Source: Neopusillimonas maritima (GTDB lineage: Bacteria > Pseudomonadota > Gammaproteobacteria > Burkholderiales > Burkholderiaceae_B). From it: a DNA stretch of 64,000 nt. The position numbers and the translations under genes are program-made. Where the stretch lies: assembly GCF_040930455.2 (NCBI RefSeq), contig NZ_CP170494.1. One strand, 5' to 3'. The notes under the pieces were generated by a model. The model saw only the letters and a program-made list of their open reading frames with translations, made no database searches and was not told where the DNA came from. Below, piece by piece: positions 7,559-16,141 of the stretch; within the stretch, counting starts at the first letter, position 1; each line of letters opens with the position of its first letter.

Positions 7559-8330
7559 AACGCTTCGACCCGTTCTAACACTGAAACAACTAAGAAAATC
7601 GTATAACGTCGGCAAACCCAACGAAACCGAAGTCTTGCATGGTATCGATCTGGAAATTGGCGAGGACGATTTCGCGGCGCTTGTGGGGCCTTCAGGTTCG
7701 GGCAAGAGTACACTTCTGAACATGTTGGGCTTGCTCGACCACCCAACCTCAGGTGAGCTTTTTCTGCAAGGCCAACCTACTCGCGAAATGGATGATGAAA
7801 CCCGAACGGCTGCACGCGGCCGAAAAATTGGTTTCGTATTCCAGTTTCACCACCTGATTCCCGCATTCAGCGTGCTTGAAAACGTGCTCATGCCTTTGAT
7901 GATTGCGCAAGGCAAACCCGGCAAAACTGACCAGGAGCGCGCGATAAAACTGCTTGCTGAAGTTGGGCTGGAAAAATTCGCCCAGGAAAAGCCCGGAAAC
8001 CTTTCAGGCGGCCAGCAACAACGCGTCGCCATTGCCCGCGCGCTGATTACGCAACCGGCACTGCTGCTGGCGGATGAACCCACGGGAAACCTTGATACAC
8101 AAACAGCGGCCGGCATCTTTAAGCTCTTTCGGCGCTTCAACCGCGAGTTCGGCTGCGCTGTTCTGATTGTGACTCACGACCCTCGGTTATCAGAGACCTG
8201 TGACCGCACAATTACCCTGGTGGACGGCCGCATTGAGTCGGATTTACGCACACCTCACGAGCCGGCGCAATCGGGCCAGGGGATGTCCGCCTCGGAGGCC
8301 TTGGCTTCAAAAAGCGGCTTGGAAAAATAG
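7551..8330 (+). CDS. ABC transporter ATP-binding protein (MacB/LolD-like)
   Basis: A 259-residue ATPase with Walker A GPSGSGKST, Q-loop VFQFHHLIPAFSVLENV, signature LSGGQQQRVAIARAL, Walker B LLLADEPTGNLD and H-loop IVTHDPRLSE. The EPTGNLD and FQFHHLIP features place it in the LolD/MacB ATPase branch, which pairs with FtsX-like permeases. It overlaps the permease by 8 bases and is the last gene of the exporter operon. Its last 76 bases overlap the convergent EAL gene, so the 3' ends of the two transcripts are complementary. The C-terminal tail beyond the ATPase core (about 30 residues, EPAQSGQGMSASEALASK) shows no known domain and is shaped by that overlap. Confidence 0.88.
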   Translation: MSETLRPVLTLKQLRKSYNVGKPNETEVLHGIDLEIGEDDFAALVGPSGSGKSTLLNMLGLLDHPTSGELFLQGQPTREMDDETRTAARGRKIGFVFQFHHLIPAFSVLENVLMPLMIAQGKPGKTDQERAIKLLAEVGLEKFAQEKPGNLSGGQQQRVAIARALITQPALLLADEPTGNLDTQTAAGIFKLFRRFNREFGCAVLIVTHDPRLSETCDRTITLVDGRIESDLRTPHEPAQSGQGMSASEALASKSGLEK

Positions 8331-9019
8331 TATCCCTGCATCAGGCTGATACCCAAATCGCTTAAACAGCGATATTCTTCGTAAGTTTCCACACCCTCGG
8401 CAATCATCACAATGCCCAACTCTTCCACCATGCGCTCCACGCCTTTGATAATTGCCTGGCGCGGACGGCTTTCATGCACGTTACGGATTAAATCCATATC
8501 GAGCTTGATGATATCGGGCTGATAGTCGGCCAATAAATTCAAACCGGCAAAACCCGCACCGAAATCATCGATGGCCGTTGTGAACCCAATGCGCTTGTAT
8601 TCACGCAAAATTTCCGCCAGCCATTTTCCATCTTCAACCTCTTCGCCTTCCACCGTCTCAAAAATAATTTGATCGATGGGGAAATCGAACGATTTTGCCG
8701 CCTCGAGAGTGGTACGAATACAAAGCTCCGGCTTGTAAATGGCGTTGGGGAGAAAGTTAATGGACAGCCGCGAAGCCATGCCCAATTGCGAGGCAATTTG
8801 AATCGCTCTTACCCGGCAAGATTGGTCGAATTGGTAACGATTATCATCGTTAACCCGCGCAAGCACGGAATAAGCAGATTCGCCTCGTTCCCCCCGGACC
8901 AAGGCCTCATGGGCAAATACTTCCCGGTTTGCAACATTTAAAATAGGCTGAAACGCATAACTGAACTGGAAACCGAGTGGTTCATTATCGCGACACTGAG
9001 AGCATGAAAGTGGTGGCAT
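8255..9019 (-). CDS. Stand-alone EAL domain protein (predicted c-di-GMP phosphodiesterase, BluF/YcgF-type EAL)
   Basis: A 254-residue protein that is almost entirely an EAL domain: FSYAFQPI, EALVRG (catalytic Glu), LSINFLPN, IIFETVEGEE, AIDDFGAGFAGL, IIKLDMDLIR, IAEGVET and MQGYYFSKPL. The metal and substrate residues expected for hydrolysis of c-di-GMP to pGpG appear present. The N-terminus carries a CSQC pair (residues 6-9) that might bind metal, though this is speculative. The EGEEVEDGKW insertion and short length resemble the EAL modules of BluF/YcgF, but no BLUF light sensor is fused. No convincing Shine-Dalgarno precedes ATG 9019. The last 76 bases overlap the convergent ABC ATPase gene. 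Confidence 0.85.
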   Translation of the reverse strand: MPPLSCSQCRDNEPLGFQFSYAFQPILNVANREVFAHEALVRGERGESAYSVLARVNDDNRYQFDQSCRVRAIQIASQLGMASRLSINFLPNAIYKPELCIRTTLEAAKSFDFPIDQIIFETVEGEEVEDGKWLAEILREYKRIGFTTAIDDFGAGFAGLNLLADYQPDIIKLDMDLIRNVHESRPRQAIIKGVERMVEELGIVMIAEGVETYEEYRCLSDLGISLMQGYYFSKPLFEAKASEADIPWPDCAGS

Positions 9020-9071
9020 TAAATTTTAGGGTTCGATGTTTTGTAATATTCCCTGATAATAACAAAACGGG

Positions 9072-10661
9072 TCACCTCTGCAATACTGGTTTCGCCCCCA
9101 ATTTAAACACTGACATTACTTTGAGCAAAGCGGCGGCCTGGCCACTTAACCCATCGGCGCGCGCTGCAACGTCGTGCACCAGCATCGCATTTTCCTGCGT
9201 CACCGACGAAAGGCTCGACACAGCACTATTAACTTGTTGTATTCCCGTCTTCTGCGAGTCGGTTGCCTCGCTGATTTCATGAATCAGTGCCGATACTTGC
9301 CTGACTTCATCGACCACCTCGGTAATCAGCGCACGGGTTTGCCCGGCAATCCGGCTACCGTTCTCAACCACCGCTGCGCTGTCTTGAACCAGGTGGCGGA
9401 TATCCCGCGCCGCGGTCGCGCTGCGTTGCGCCAGATGACGCACCTCACCGGCCACCACAGCAAATCCTTTACCCTGCTGACCAGCTCGGGCAGCCTCCAC
9501 CGCCGCATTCAGCGCCAGAATATTGGTTTGAAAAGCCAGTTCATCGATCAACGCCACTATTTCCGTAACACGCCGGGACGAAGCATCGATTCGCTGCATC
9601 ACATTCACCAATGTTTCAACCGCTTCCCCTCCATTTTCCGCCCGCTCGCGGGCAAGTGTCGCCTTTTGCGCCACATCGCGCGCAACACTCGCATTGCGAT
9701 CCACTGTTTGCGCCAGCGACTCCATCGTTGCCACCGTTTCCAGCAAGCTTTGAGCCTGTTGCTCGGTCCGCTGAGCCAAATCGATGCTTCCCTCCGCGAT
9801 ATGGCGGGCTCCTGAAGCCACCTCGTCACTACTTTGATGGACTTCACCCACAACGTTACGCAATGCGGTCTGCATGTGATGCATGGCGAACAACACGCTG
9901 CTTTTGGAGACCTTGCGCAAATTCAATGAATGAGACAAATCCCCTTTCGCGACCGCATGAGTGACCTGCACCACATCACGTGGCTCGGCGCCCAACTGGC
10001 GCTTAAGTCCGCGCGTCAGCGCAGCACCCAGCACAATCGCCAACAGCGCGCCGGCCAAAGAAAGTGCGCCCATTTGGCTTAAGGCGAATTGATAAATTTG
10101 GGTTGTTTCATCGGCCAGTGCTGAAGACGTATTCTGCTTCTGCAACACCAACGCCACGGCACCCGTCTCAGCCTGCTCACCGATGGCGTGGGCCTGGGCC
10201 AACGCTTGTAAATAATCGGGATCTGCAGACACCTGCATACCTTCGGTTTCCAAGCGTCCGGCATAATCTTCCAAAGCGGCGGCATAACGTTCAGTTAAGC
10301 CGATCACCTGCTCCACCGCCAGCCTGCCCTCCTCGTTGTCGAATAACGGCTTCAACTTTTCCAGCTCAGCATGCGCGCCATCAAGATGATCACGCATAAA
10401 GTAAATCTCACTGATGCGCGCCCCCTTATCCGCCACCAGCAACGCATTGGCAGCCGCCCGGCCCGCCGCCGTCATGTGTGCCTGTGCCTGAGAGGCATGC
10501 CTAACGCCGGCCACCTCCTGATTGAACATTTTTACCGCCATGGCGTTCACCTGCCCCAACAACTGCACGCCAAACGCGCCCGTGAGGGCCGACATGGCGG
10601 CAACCAGAAGAAAAGCCATGATCATCTTGACGCCCAGGCCAAGACGCACTCCCTTTTTCAT
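9072..10661 (-). CDS. Methyl-accepting chemotaxis protein
   Basis: A 529-residue chemoreceptor. It has a first membrane helix (about residues 9-30), a helical periplasmic ligand domain of about 155 residues of four-helix-bundle type, a second membrane helix (about 192-212), a HAMP segment (RGLKRQLGAEPRDVVQVTHAVA) and a cytoplasmic signalling domain. The highly conserved hairpin tip reads ELAFQTNILALNAAVEAARA followed by GKGFAVVAGEVRHLAQRSA. It would relay ligand binding to CheA/CheW to bias flagellar motion. The ligand is unknown, and no che or flagellar gene lies in the window. It has no C-terminal NWETF pentapeptide; the end is GAKPVLQR. It lies between two c-di-GMP phosphodiesterase genes, but co-regulation is not shown. 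Confidence 0.93.
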   Translation of the reverse strand: MKKGVRLGLGVKMIMAFLLVAAMSALTGAFGVQLLGQVNAMAVKMFNQEVAGVRHASQAQAHMTAAGRAAANALLVADKGARISEIYFMRDHLDGAHAELEKLKPLFDNEEGRLAVEQVIGLTERYAAALEDYAGRLETEGMQVSADPDYLQALAQAHAIGEQAETGAVALVLQKQNTSSALADETTQIYQFALSQMGALSLAGALLAIVLGAALTRGLKRQLGAEPRDVVQVTHAVAKGDLSHSLNLRKVSKSSVLFAMHHMQTALRNVVGEVHQSSDEVASGARHIAEGSIDLAQRTEQQAQSLLETVATMESLAQTVDRNASVARDVAQKATLARERAENGGEAVETLVNVMQRIDASSRRVTEIVALIDELAFQTNILALNAAVEAARAGQQGKGFAVVAGEVRHLAQRSATAARDIRHLVQDSAAVVENGSRIAGQTRALITEVVDEVRQVSALIHEISEATDSQKTGIQQVNSAVSSLSSVTQENAMLVHDVAARADGLSGQAAALLKVMSVFKLGAKPVLQR

Positions 10662-10871
10662 GCGGATTCCCTATCCGTGAACCAAAGCAGGCATCTTATC
10701 GACCAATTCTTGCAACTTTCTTACGCACCGGTTGAAAGCTGAAAACAAACACTCACTTACTACAACTTCCCTCGTTTAATCACACGTACCCCCTTGCTAA
10801 AGCGATCCCATATCGCTAATCTTGCGATGTCACACTGTCAGCACCGCCACTTTCCATTTTCAGGCAGACGC

Positions 10872-12506
10872 ATGCCGCGCATTTCGCTCTCCCATCCGTC
10901 AAACTATCACTTCCCTTTATGGCTTGGTATTAGTTTCGTGGTAGCTGCGCTTGTTGGGCTGGCAACCATGTTAGTGGAGCCAGTGGAGGCCTGGGCTCAC
11001 CGGCACTACCTTACCTGGCACCTGACGCTCGAAATCGCCTCTATTGCCTTCGCTTTTGCCGTTTTCGCCTTGGGGTGGAGTACTTACCGAAAGCATCCAC
11101 AAAGAAATATTCTCTATCTGGCCTGCGCTTTTCTGGGCGTCGCGTTGCTTGATATTGCCCACACGCTGTCGTTTGAAGGCATGCCTGCCTTTGTTACGCC
11201 CAACAGCCCAGAGAAATCCATTTATTTTTGGCTGGTTGCGCGCTATTTGGCCGCCATCGGGCTTCTCATTGTCGTTTGGCTGCCTTGGCCTTCAATCACT
11301 GAGTTACCGCAACGCCACAGTCGCCTTGCACATCTGACCTGGCCGTTAAGTATTGTGTTGGGGATCGTCATCATCACCCACGGGGTTGTCTTGTACGCTC
11401 CCGCTTGGCTACCCAACGTATTCAGCACTGAAACCGGCTTAAGTGATCTGAAGATCATGGCCGAGTACGGCATCATTACACTGCATATCGTGGCATTGGC
11501 CATTTTGCTGCGACGCCTGCCCAACAACAGCGAGTGCAACTTGTATCTGTTGGCCAGCGCACTCTTGCTCATGGCCGTCAGTGAACTGCTTTTTACGTCC
11601 TACACGGCGATTTCAGATACCGCCATGCTGTTGGGCCACATATACAAAGCGGCGGCTTATCTATTGCTGTATATGGCGTTGGACACCGGTCATTTGCAAC
11701 CCCCTCCCTTTCGGGTACAGAAGTTGGAGAAAGCCCTTGAGGCTGCGATTAAAAACGGGCAAATGCACCTGGCGTTTCAACCCGTTATGAATTTGGCCGA
11801 CGGTCGTTTATCGGGCGCCGAAGTCCTGGTCCGCTGGACCCACCCGAAACTGGGTACGGTGGGCCCGGCCGAGTTCATACCGGTGGCCGAAAAATATGGG
11901 CTGATGCCCGAAATAGGTGAGTGGGTATTAAAAACTGCCATTGCCCAAATTTCACTATGGGTTCGTCAGGGCCTGCCGCCGGATGTCTGCTTTTCGGTTA
12001 ACTTGTCGTTGGTTCAGTTCCGTTACCCGCTGCTGGTCGAACGCATTCAATATCTGTTGAAAACCTATCAGTTGCCGCCGCATTACCTGGGCCTGGAAAT
12101 TACTGAAAGCGTTGCCATGCATAATGCGCAAACTGCCATCCAAACCTTGCGTACTTTACGGGAACAAGGCATTGCACTCTCAATTGACGACTTCGGCACG
12201 GGCCATGCATCGCTCAGCCATTTGAAACTGTTTGACGCAAACACACTGAAAATAGACCAGTCGTTCGTGCGCGACTTAACCCATGACTCACGTGATCGCG
12301 CCATTGTGCAGGCTATTGTGCATATGGCCCATGCCCTGGGCATGCGTACGACCGCCGAAGGTGTTGAAACGTCGGCCCAATTGGACCTCCTGAAGACCCT
12401 TGGGTGCGACAGGGTGCAAGGCTACTATTTCAGCCGCCCCTTAAACACAGAGGAATTCGAGGCGTTTTCATTGCCGCCCCGGCGACCACAACCATTATCG
12501 GTCTGA
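10872..12506 (+). CDS. MASE3-like membrane sensor fused to an EAL phosphodiesterase domain
   Basis: A protein of about 544 residues. The first 270 residues form about eight membrane helices with the MASE3 sensor pattern (LLDIAHTLSFEGMPAF, VARYLAAIGLLIVVW). They join directly to an EAL domain: FQPVMNL, EVLVRW (Glu kept, Ala replaced by Val), SVNLSLVQFR, LGLEITESVAM, SIDDFGTGHASL, TLKIDQSFVRD, TAEGVET and VQGYYFSRPL. The catalytic residues look complete, so c-di-GMP hydrolysis is expected. There is no GGDEF domain, unlike many MASE proteins. ATG 10872 is chosen because AGGC lies about 7 bases upstream; an earlier TTG at 10794 would add 26 poorly conserved residues. The MASE3 ligand is unknown. 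It is convergent with the UspA gene. Confidence 0.85.
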   Translation: MPRISLSHPSNYHFPLWLGISFVVAALVGLATMLVEPVEAWAHRHYLTWHLTLEIASIAFAFAVFALGWSTYRKHPQRNILYLACAFLGVALLDIAHTLSFEGMPAFVTPNSPEKSIYFWLVARYLAAIGLLIVVWLPWPSITELPQRHSRLAHLTWPLSIVLGIVIITHGVVLYAPAWLPNVFSTETGLSDLKIMAEYGIITLHIVALAILLRRLPNNSECNLYLLASALLLMAVSELLFTSYTAISDTAMLLGHIYKAAAYLLLYMALDTGHLQPPPFRVQKLEKALEAAIKNGQMHLAFQPVMNLADGRLSGAEVLVRWTHPKLGTVGPAEFIPVAEKYGLMPEIGEWVLKTAIAQISLWVRQGLPPDVCFSVNLSLVQFRYPLLVERIQYLLKTYQLPPHYLGLEITESVAMHNAQTAIQTLRTLREQGIALSIDDFGTGHASLSHLKLFDANTLKIDQSFVRDLTHDSRDRAIVQAIVHMAHALGMRTTAEGVETSAQLDLLKTLGCDRVQGYYFSRPLNTEEFEAFSLPPRRPQPLSV

Positions 12507-12536
12507 ACTACCGGGGCGTGTGCCGGAAAAGAGCGG

Positions 12537-13391
12537 CTATCGCAAAACCAGTACCGGCACTGGGCTGGTGCGTAACAACGTAGAGGTGGTACTACCCATA
12601 ATAAGGTGGCGTATACGTGAATGCCCATACGCCCCCATCACCAGCAGGTCGGCATTCACCTCAAGCAGATACTCACGCAAAACGACCTCCGCTTCACCGG
12701 GCCGAACAACCTTCACAACATCAAAACCTTCATTGACCAAGGTGTCGTTTGCCCAATCGATGTTCTGTTGTTGTGTTTCACTTTCATCACCCACCCCAAT
12801 AACATGGCAGGAAAGTCCTTTCAAGAGAGGACTGGCGGCAACCATTTGCACCATTTTTTTACCTGTCTGGCTGCCGTCGAACGCGATGACAAACCGCTCC
12901 GGCTCTTTGAAGTCGCCGTCAACCACCAAAACCGGACGCTGCAGTGAACGTACAACGCGTTCAGCGTTTTGATCGAGATACCATTTGGATGCACTACCGG
13001 AGGATCGCTGCTGCCCGATAACCACCAACCGGGTTTCCGACTCGAGCTCAAGCAAGGTTTCAACCAGCGAGCCATGGCGCTGCAGGGTGTCAGTGTCTTT
13101 CGCCCCTGCCGCGTCGGCCCGCTTGTGCGCCGCTTGCAGAATTTGCCGCCCTTGCTCCTGAGCCAAACGACTGCGCTCTTCATCAAGCGTGCTCAATTGC
13201 TCCAACAGGCTTTCCTGGGCATCCATACCCAGCGCCCCACTGTAATCCGTTAAGCCGGCGCGCTCCGGATGGCGATCGAGCACATGAAGAAACTGCAACT
13301 TCACCTCTAGCAAACGAGCCGCCCAAATGCCGTAGTCGCACACCGCTGTGGCGCGGGGGGAGTCATCGACGCATGCTAATACCCTATTCAC
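12537..13391 (-). CDS. Tandem universal stress protein (UspA family)
   Basis: A 284-residue protein with two Usp domains. The N-terminal copy (residues 1-150) begins MNRVLACVDDSP and ends RSLQRPVLVVDG. The C-terminal copy (about 163-284) begins RFVIAFDGS and carries the ATP-binding motif MGAYGHSRIRHLIMGSTT. Tandem Usp proteins such as UspE bind ATP or adenosine compounds and help survival under nutrient, oxidative or membrane stress. It lies 50 bases after the potassium-channel gene and is the last gene of a leftward group (HdeD, cytochrome c, K+ channel, Usp), whose common theme is stress and membrane energetics. The first domain lacks the full G-2x-G-9x-G(S/T) motif, so only the second probably binds nucleotide. 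Confidence 0.9.
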   Translation of the reverse strand: MNRVLACVDDSPRATAVCDYGIWAARLLEVKLQFLHVLDRHPERAGLTDYSGALGMDAQESLLEQLSTLDEERSRLAQEQGRQILQAAHKRADAAGAKDTDTLQRHGSLVETLLELESETRLVVIGQQRSSGSASKWYLDQNAERVVRSLQRPVLVVDGDFKEPERFVIAFDGSQTGKKMVQMVAASPLLKGLSCHVIGVGDESETQQQNIDWANDTLVNEGFDVVKVVRPGEAEVVLREYLLEVNADLLVMGAYGHSRIRHLIMGSTTSTLLRTSPVPVLVLR

Positions 13392-13441
13392 GCCCTTCTC
13401 CTTGATGATAAAAATTCACTTTAGCAGAGTTCAGCCCCGAC

Positions 13442-14335
13442 TCATGTTTCCTTTTGATATTCAGGCAACGCGGTGCCACACGACTTGCAAAACTTGGCAT
13501 CGCCATCAAGACCCGTTGCCAGACAAGAGGGGCACGTACGCGTGTTAACCCGCGGCAAGAAGCGTTGCGCCGTCATCTCCGACGAAATAATACCTGTGGG
13601 TACGGCCAGGACGCTCCAACCAATCAGCATGGTGAATGCGGTTATCGCCCTGCCTAAATCTGTTTGCGGAACAATGTCACCAAAGCCCACGGTCGTTAAC
13701 GAAGTAATGGCGAAATAAATCGCTGTGGGAATGCTGCTGAACGCAGTACCGGGGCCACCTTCAACCAAATAGAGCAGTGTGCCGTTCAGCGTAACGACAA
13801 TCGCCACAACCGACAAAAATATAATGATTTTGCGCCGGCTGGCCATCAACGCCTGGCCGAGCATTGAGTATTCGTGCACATACGAGACCAGCTTCAATAA
13901 CCGGAACATGCGCAACAACCGGAGCAACCGCAGATCAACCAAAGCGTGTAGCTCAGGCATAAGAACCGCTGCGTACGTGGGCAGGATCGCCAGCAAATCC
14001 ACAACGCCATAAAAGCTTCGGGCATACTTCATGGGCTGTTTAACGCATGCCAGCCTGGCAATGTATTCGAGCGTAAACAACACGGTGAAAAACCACTCGA
14101 GCACGCTTAAACTGGAACCGTATTGCTGTCGCACAGCGTGAATGCTGTCCAGCATGACAACCGTGACGCTAAGAATAATTGCTGCAATCAGCGTGAAATC
14201 GAACCAATGGCCCAGGCGGGTGTCGGCTTCAAAAATCACCACAAACATCCGGTGGCGAAAGCCATCTTCATAGCCCTCGAACTGCGAAGCAAATTGCGGA
14301 CGTGTTGCAGATGAAGAACGCTCGGATGCCGACAT
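13442..14335 (-). CDS. Voltage-gated potassium channel, six-helix type, with C-terminal zinc ribbon
   Basis: A 297-residue channel with S1-S4 voltage sensor and S5-pore-S6. The S4 helix carries regularly spaced arginines (DLRLLRLLRMFRLLK), S1-S3 hold acidic counter-charges (for example the VDLLAILPTY region), and the selectivity filter is TTVGFGD. After S6 (TGIISSEMTAQRF) comes a cytoplasmic zinc ribbon, CPSC...CKSCG. The architecture matches bacterial Kv-type (KvAP-like) ion transport proteins, expected to form tetramers in the inner membrane and pass K+. It starts 2 bases after the cytochrome c stop (ATG 14335), so it is co-translated with that gene. The zinc ribbon is common among proteobacterial members of this family; its role is not known. 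Confidence 0.9.
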   Translation of the reverse strand: MSASERSSSATRPQFASQFEGYEDGFRHRMFVVIFEADTRLGHWFDFTLIAAIILSVTVVMLDSIHAVRQQYGSSLSVLEWFFTVLFTLEYIARLACVKQPMKYARSFYGVVDLLAILPTYAAVLMPELHALVDLRLLRLLRMFRLLKLVSYVHEYSMLGQALMASRRKIIIFLSVVAIVVTLNGTLLYLVEGGPGTAFSSIPTAIYFAITSLTTVGFGDIVPQTDLGRAITAFTMLIGWSVLAVPTGIISSEMTAQRFLPRVNTRTCPSCLATGLDGDAKFCKSCGTALPEYQKET

Positions 14336-14337
14336 GC

Positions 14338-14817
14338 CTATTGTGCCTTCTGATATTCCTGGGTTAACTGCTGTTGAACTGTCTTTGCCTTTTCGGGCCA
14401 GGCACGCTTGATATACGCAAGACTGGCCCGGATTTCCTCGTCGGTTAAAACAGTGCTGTAAGCCGGCATATCGCTTTCATAACCAATGGGTGCCGTTACG
14501 CCGGGCACCAATCCGTTTTTTACGATATCGAACAAGACTTGATCGGGGTGATGCCATGTATGCCCGGAAACATCGTGCGGCGGCGCGGGGAGTCGCCCAT
14601 TCGGTTTCCGTTGCCGCCAATTTGGTTCCCCCTCGAGGTTTGCACCATGGCAAGCGGCACATTGCGCCGCGTACACTTGTTTACCCAACTGCACCAAACG
14701 GGCGTCGGAAGGGTCAATATATGCTTTCGTTACGCTCGTTGCTGTGTGATAAATATAAATACCAACCAACAGCACCACCAAGCCCGCACCCAGCCCCCAG
14801 AGCACCGGTTTACGCAT
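14338..14817 (-). CDS. Membrane-anchored class I c-type cytochrome
   Basis: A 159-residue protein with an uncleaved N-terminal anchor (PVLWGLGAGLVVLLVGIYIY) and one haem c domain. CAACH is the haem-attachment site and the Met in YESDMPAYSTVLTDEEI is the likely sixth ligand. The SDMPAY...LTDEEI...SLAYIKRAWPE layout is typical of small electron-transfer cytochromes that feed periplasmic oxidases or dehydrogenases. ATG 14817 is chosen because it falls 2 bases after the HdeD stop and starts directly at the anchor; a longer frame to 14919 would run deep into hdeD. The neighbouring K+ channel begins 2 bases downstream. Its redox partner is not encoded here. Confidence 0.88.
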   Translation of the reverse strand: MRKPVLWGLGAGLVVLLVGIYIYHTATSVTKAYIDPSDARLVQLGKQVYAAQCAACHGANLEGEPNWRQRKPNGRLPAPPHDVSGHTWHHPDQVLFDIVKNGLVPGVTAPIGYESDMPAYSTVLTDEEIRASLAYIKRAWPEKAKTVQQQLTQEYQKAQ

Positions 14818-14819
14818 GA

Positions 14820-15428
14820 CTAACCACCGGACTGCCGGTTGCGTAGCGCAAAGCCAATAAACAAAAGAGTCCAGCCCTGAATCAACAAATCGACCCCAAG
14901 AATCAACCCTAAAACCCAAACACTATTACCCGGCCAGCCAAACGCAATCAATAAACCAACCAATAGTGTTACGACGCCGGACAAGGCCAACCATTGCCAG
15001 CCGCGTTGCGCCCGATTGTTAAACCAGATCCACAAACGCAATGCCCCCGAACCAATCAGCGTTGCACCAAAAAGCAGGGTTAAGAGCGAAGCCCCGGTTT
15101 CAGGACGAACCAGCGCCAATACTCCCGCACCCAAATACAAAACCCCGCCGATTGTCCAAAACACGAACCCCGACATTTGCTTCAGACGCCAGGCATGAAT
15201 TAACTGCCCGATACCGCCAATTATCATCAGGACTGCGATAAACAGTACGCTTACCAAAGTGGCCGCAACCACATGCCCCAGCGCCACCATACCCAACACC
15301 ACCATCGCAACGCCCAGCGCAACAAACCAACCCCAACGATCACTCAATGAGGCCAGCATCTTCTGAACCTGCGGATTCGTGCCACTCGGGGAACTCATTG
15401 GTTCATTTTCATTTGGTTTGTCGCTCAT
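14820..15428 (-). CDS. HdeD-family (DUF308) membrane protein
   Basis: A 202-residue inner-membrane protein with six predicted helices in three repeated pairs (for example FVALGVAMVVLGMVALGHVV, VLFIAVLMIIGGIGQLIHAW, LTLLFGATLIGSGALRLWIW). This is the HdeD/DUF308 repeat pattern. HdeD of E. coli is linked to acid resistance at high cell density; the mechanism is unknown. About 30 soluble residues precede the first helix. GGGGG lies 6 bases before ATG 15428, a strong ribosome site. It is the first gene of the leftward group with cytochrome c, K+ channel and UspA. A glutamate decarboxylase elsewhere in the window (49.7-51.1 kb) is another possible acid-stress function, but no regulatory link is visible. 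Confidence 0.87.
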   Translation of the reverse strand: MSDKPNENEPMSSPSGTNPQVQKMLASLSDRWGWFVALGVAMVVLGMVALGHVVAATLVSVLFIAVLMIIGGIGQLIHAWRLKQMSGFVFWTIGGVLYLGAGVLALVRPETGASLLTLLFGATLIGSGALRLWIWFNNRAQRGWQWLALSGVVTLLVGLLIAFGWPGNSVWVLGLILGVDLLIQGWTLLFIGFALRNRQSGG

Positions 15429-15544
15429 GCTTGACCCCCGTTAGCTCGTTAAGTTAGCTCATTAATGTAATGCCCACTATGGTAATGAACTACGCGCATT
15501 TCAACAATGTCAGGCGTTGAACGAAAACGCAAGCGAAATGCCGG

Positions 15545-16090
15545 CTAAAACACGTGGCTATAAGTAAGCTGAACCACGTCAAGCCCATCGTTCGGGCGTT
15601 TAATTGACGCGTTGGAGTAATGGGAGTAACGCAACCCCAGGCGACCGGCTGACGACAAGTTGACTCCTGCTCCTATGTGCGACCCAAACTGAAACTGGGT
15701 CGATAAAGTCTTGTCGGCAAAACGCGTATGCGAAAAACGATTGATGCCCACCCCAGCCTCAAGATACATATTATTGGGAAACGTCCAGCGCAAAAAGGGC
15801 GTGAACCCGATTTGCCACACACTGGAACGATCCCGGTTGCCATTCGCCTTCCAGAAAGCCGCCCCAGCCTCAGCCACCAAATCGAGCCGGCTGCCGGACT
15901 CGGCAAACCGATATTGCCACAACGTAGGCGACACCCAAGCCAACTCATAGCGCTGGTAATGGTTGCCCGCACCCGCACGCAACCCTACGCCCGCGCCGTC
16001 GGCATGAACCGGACTCGGCAACAACACCGCACCTGCACTGAAACACATTGCAAGTACACACAGCTCCGACTTTTTTGAAAGACTATGCAT
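15545..16090 (-). CDS. PagL-like lipid A 3-O-deacylase (acyloxyacyl hydrolase)
   Basis: A 181-residue protein with a signal peptide (cleavage near residue 30, VHA|DG) and an alternating-residue beta-barrel ending in aromatic SHVF, as expected for an outer-membrane enzyme. The C-terminal block HYSNASIKRPNDGLD holds the PagL catalytic His157 and Ser159. The third triad residue, Glu in Pseudomonas PagL, aligns by eye to Asp171. PagL removes the 3-O-linked acyl chain of lipid A and so changes endotoxicity and polymyxin sensitivity. AAGGA precedes ATG 16090. No neighbour is functionally linked; the divergent flavin monooxygenase begins 100 bases away. Confidence 0.82.
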   Translation of the reverse strand: MHSLSKKSELCVLAMCFSAGAVLLPSPVHADGAGVGLRAGAGNHYQRYELAWVSPTLWQYRFAESGSRLDLVAEAGAAFWKANGNRDRSSVWQIGFTPFLRWTFPNNMYLEAGVGINRFSHTRFADKTLSTQFQFGSHIGAGVNLSSAGRLGLRYSHYSNASIKRPNDGLDVVQLTYSHVF

Positions 16091-16141
16091 GATTTTTCCT
16101 TGTTCTGAATGAAGTTGTCAGCCAATTATATTCTATCTATA

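Noticed and set aside
9174..9815. 213-codon open frame antisense to the chemoreceptor
   Set aside because: His/Arg-rich product typical of an antisense frame over a GC-biased gene; no domain or start signal.
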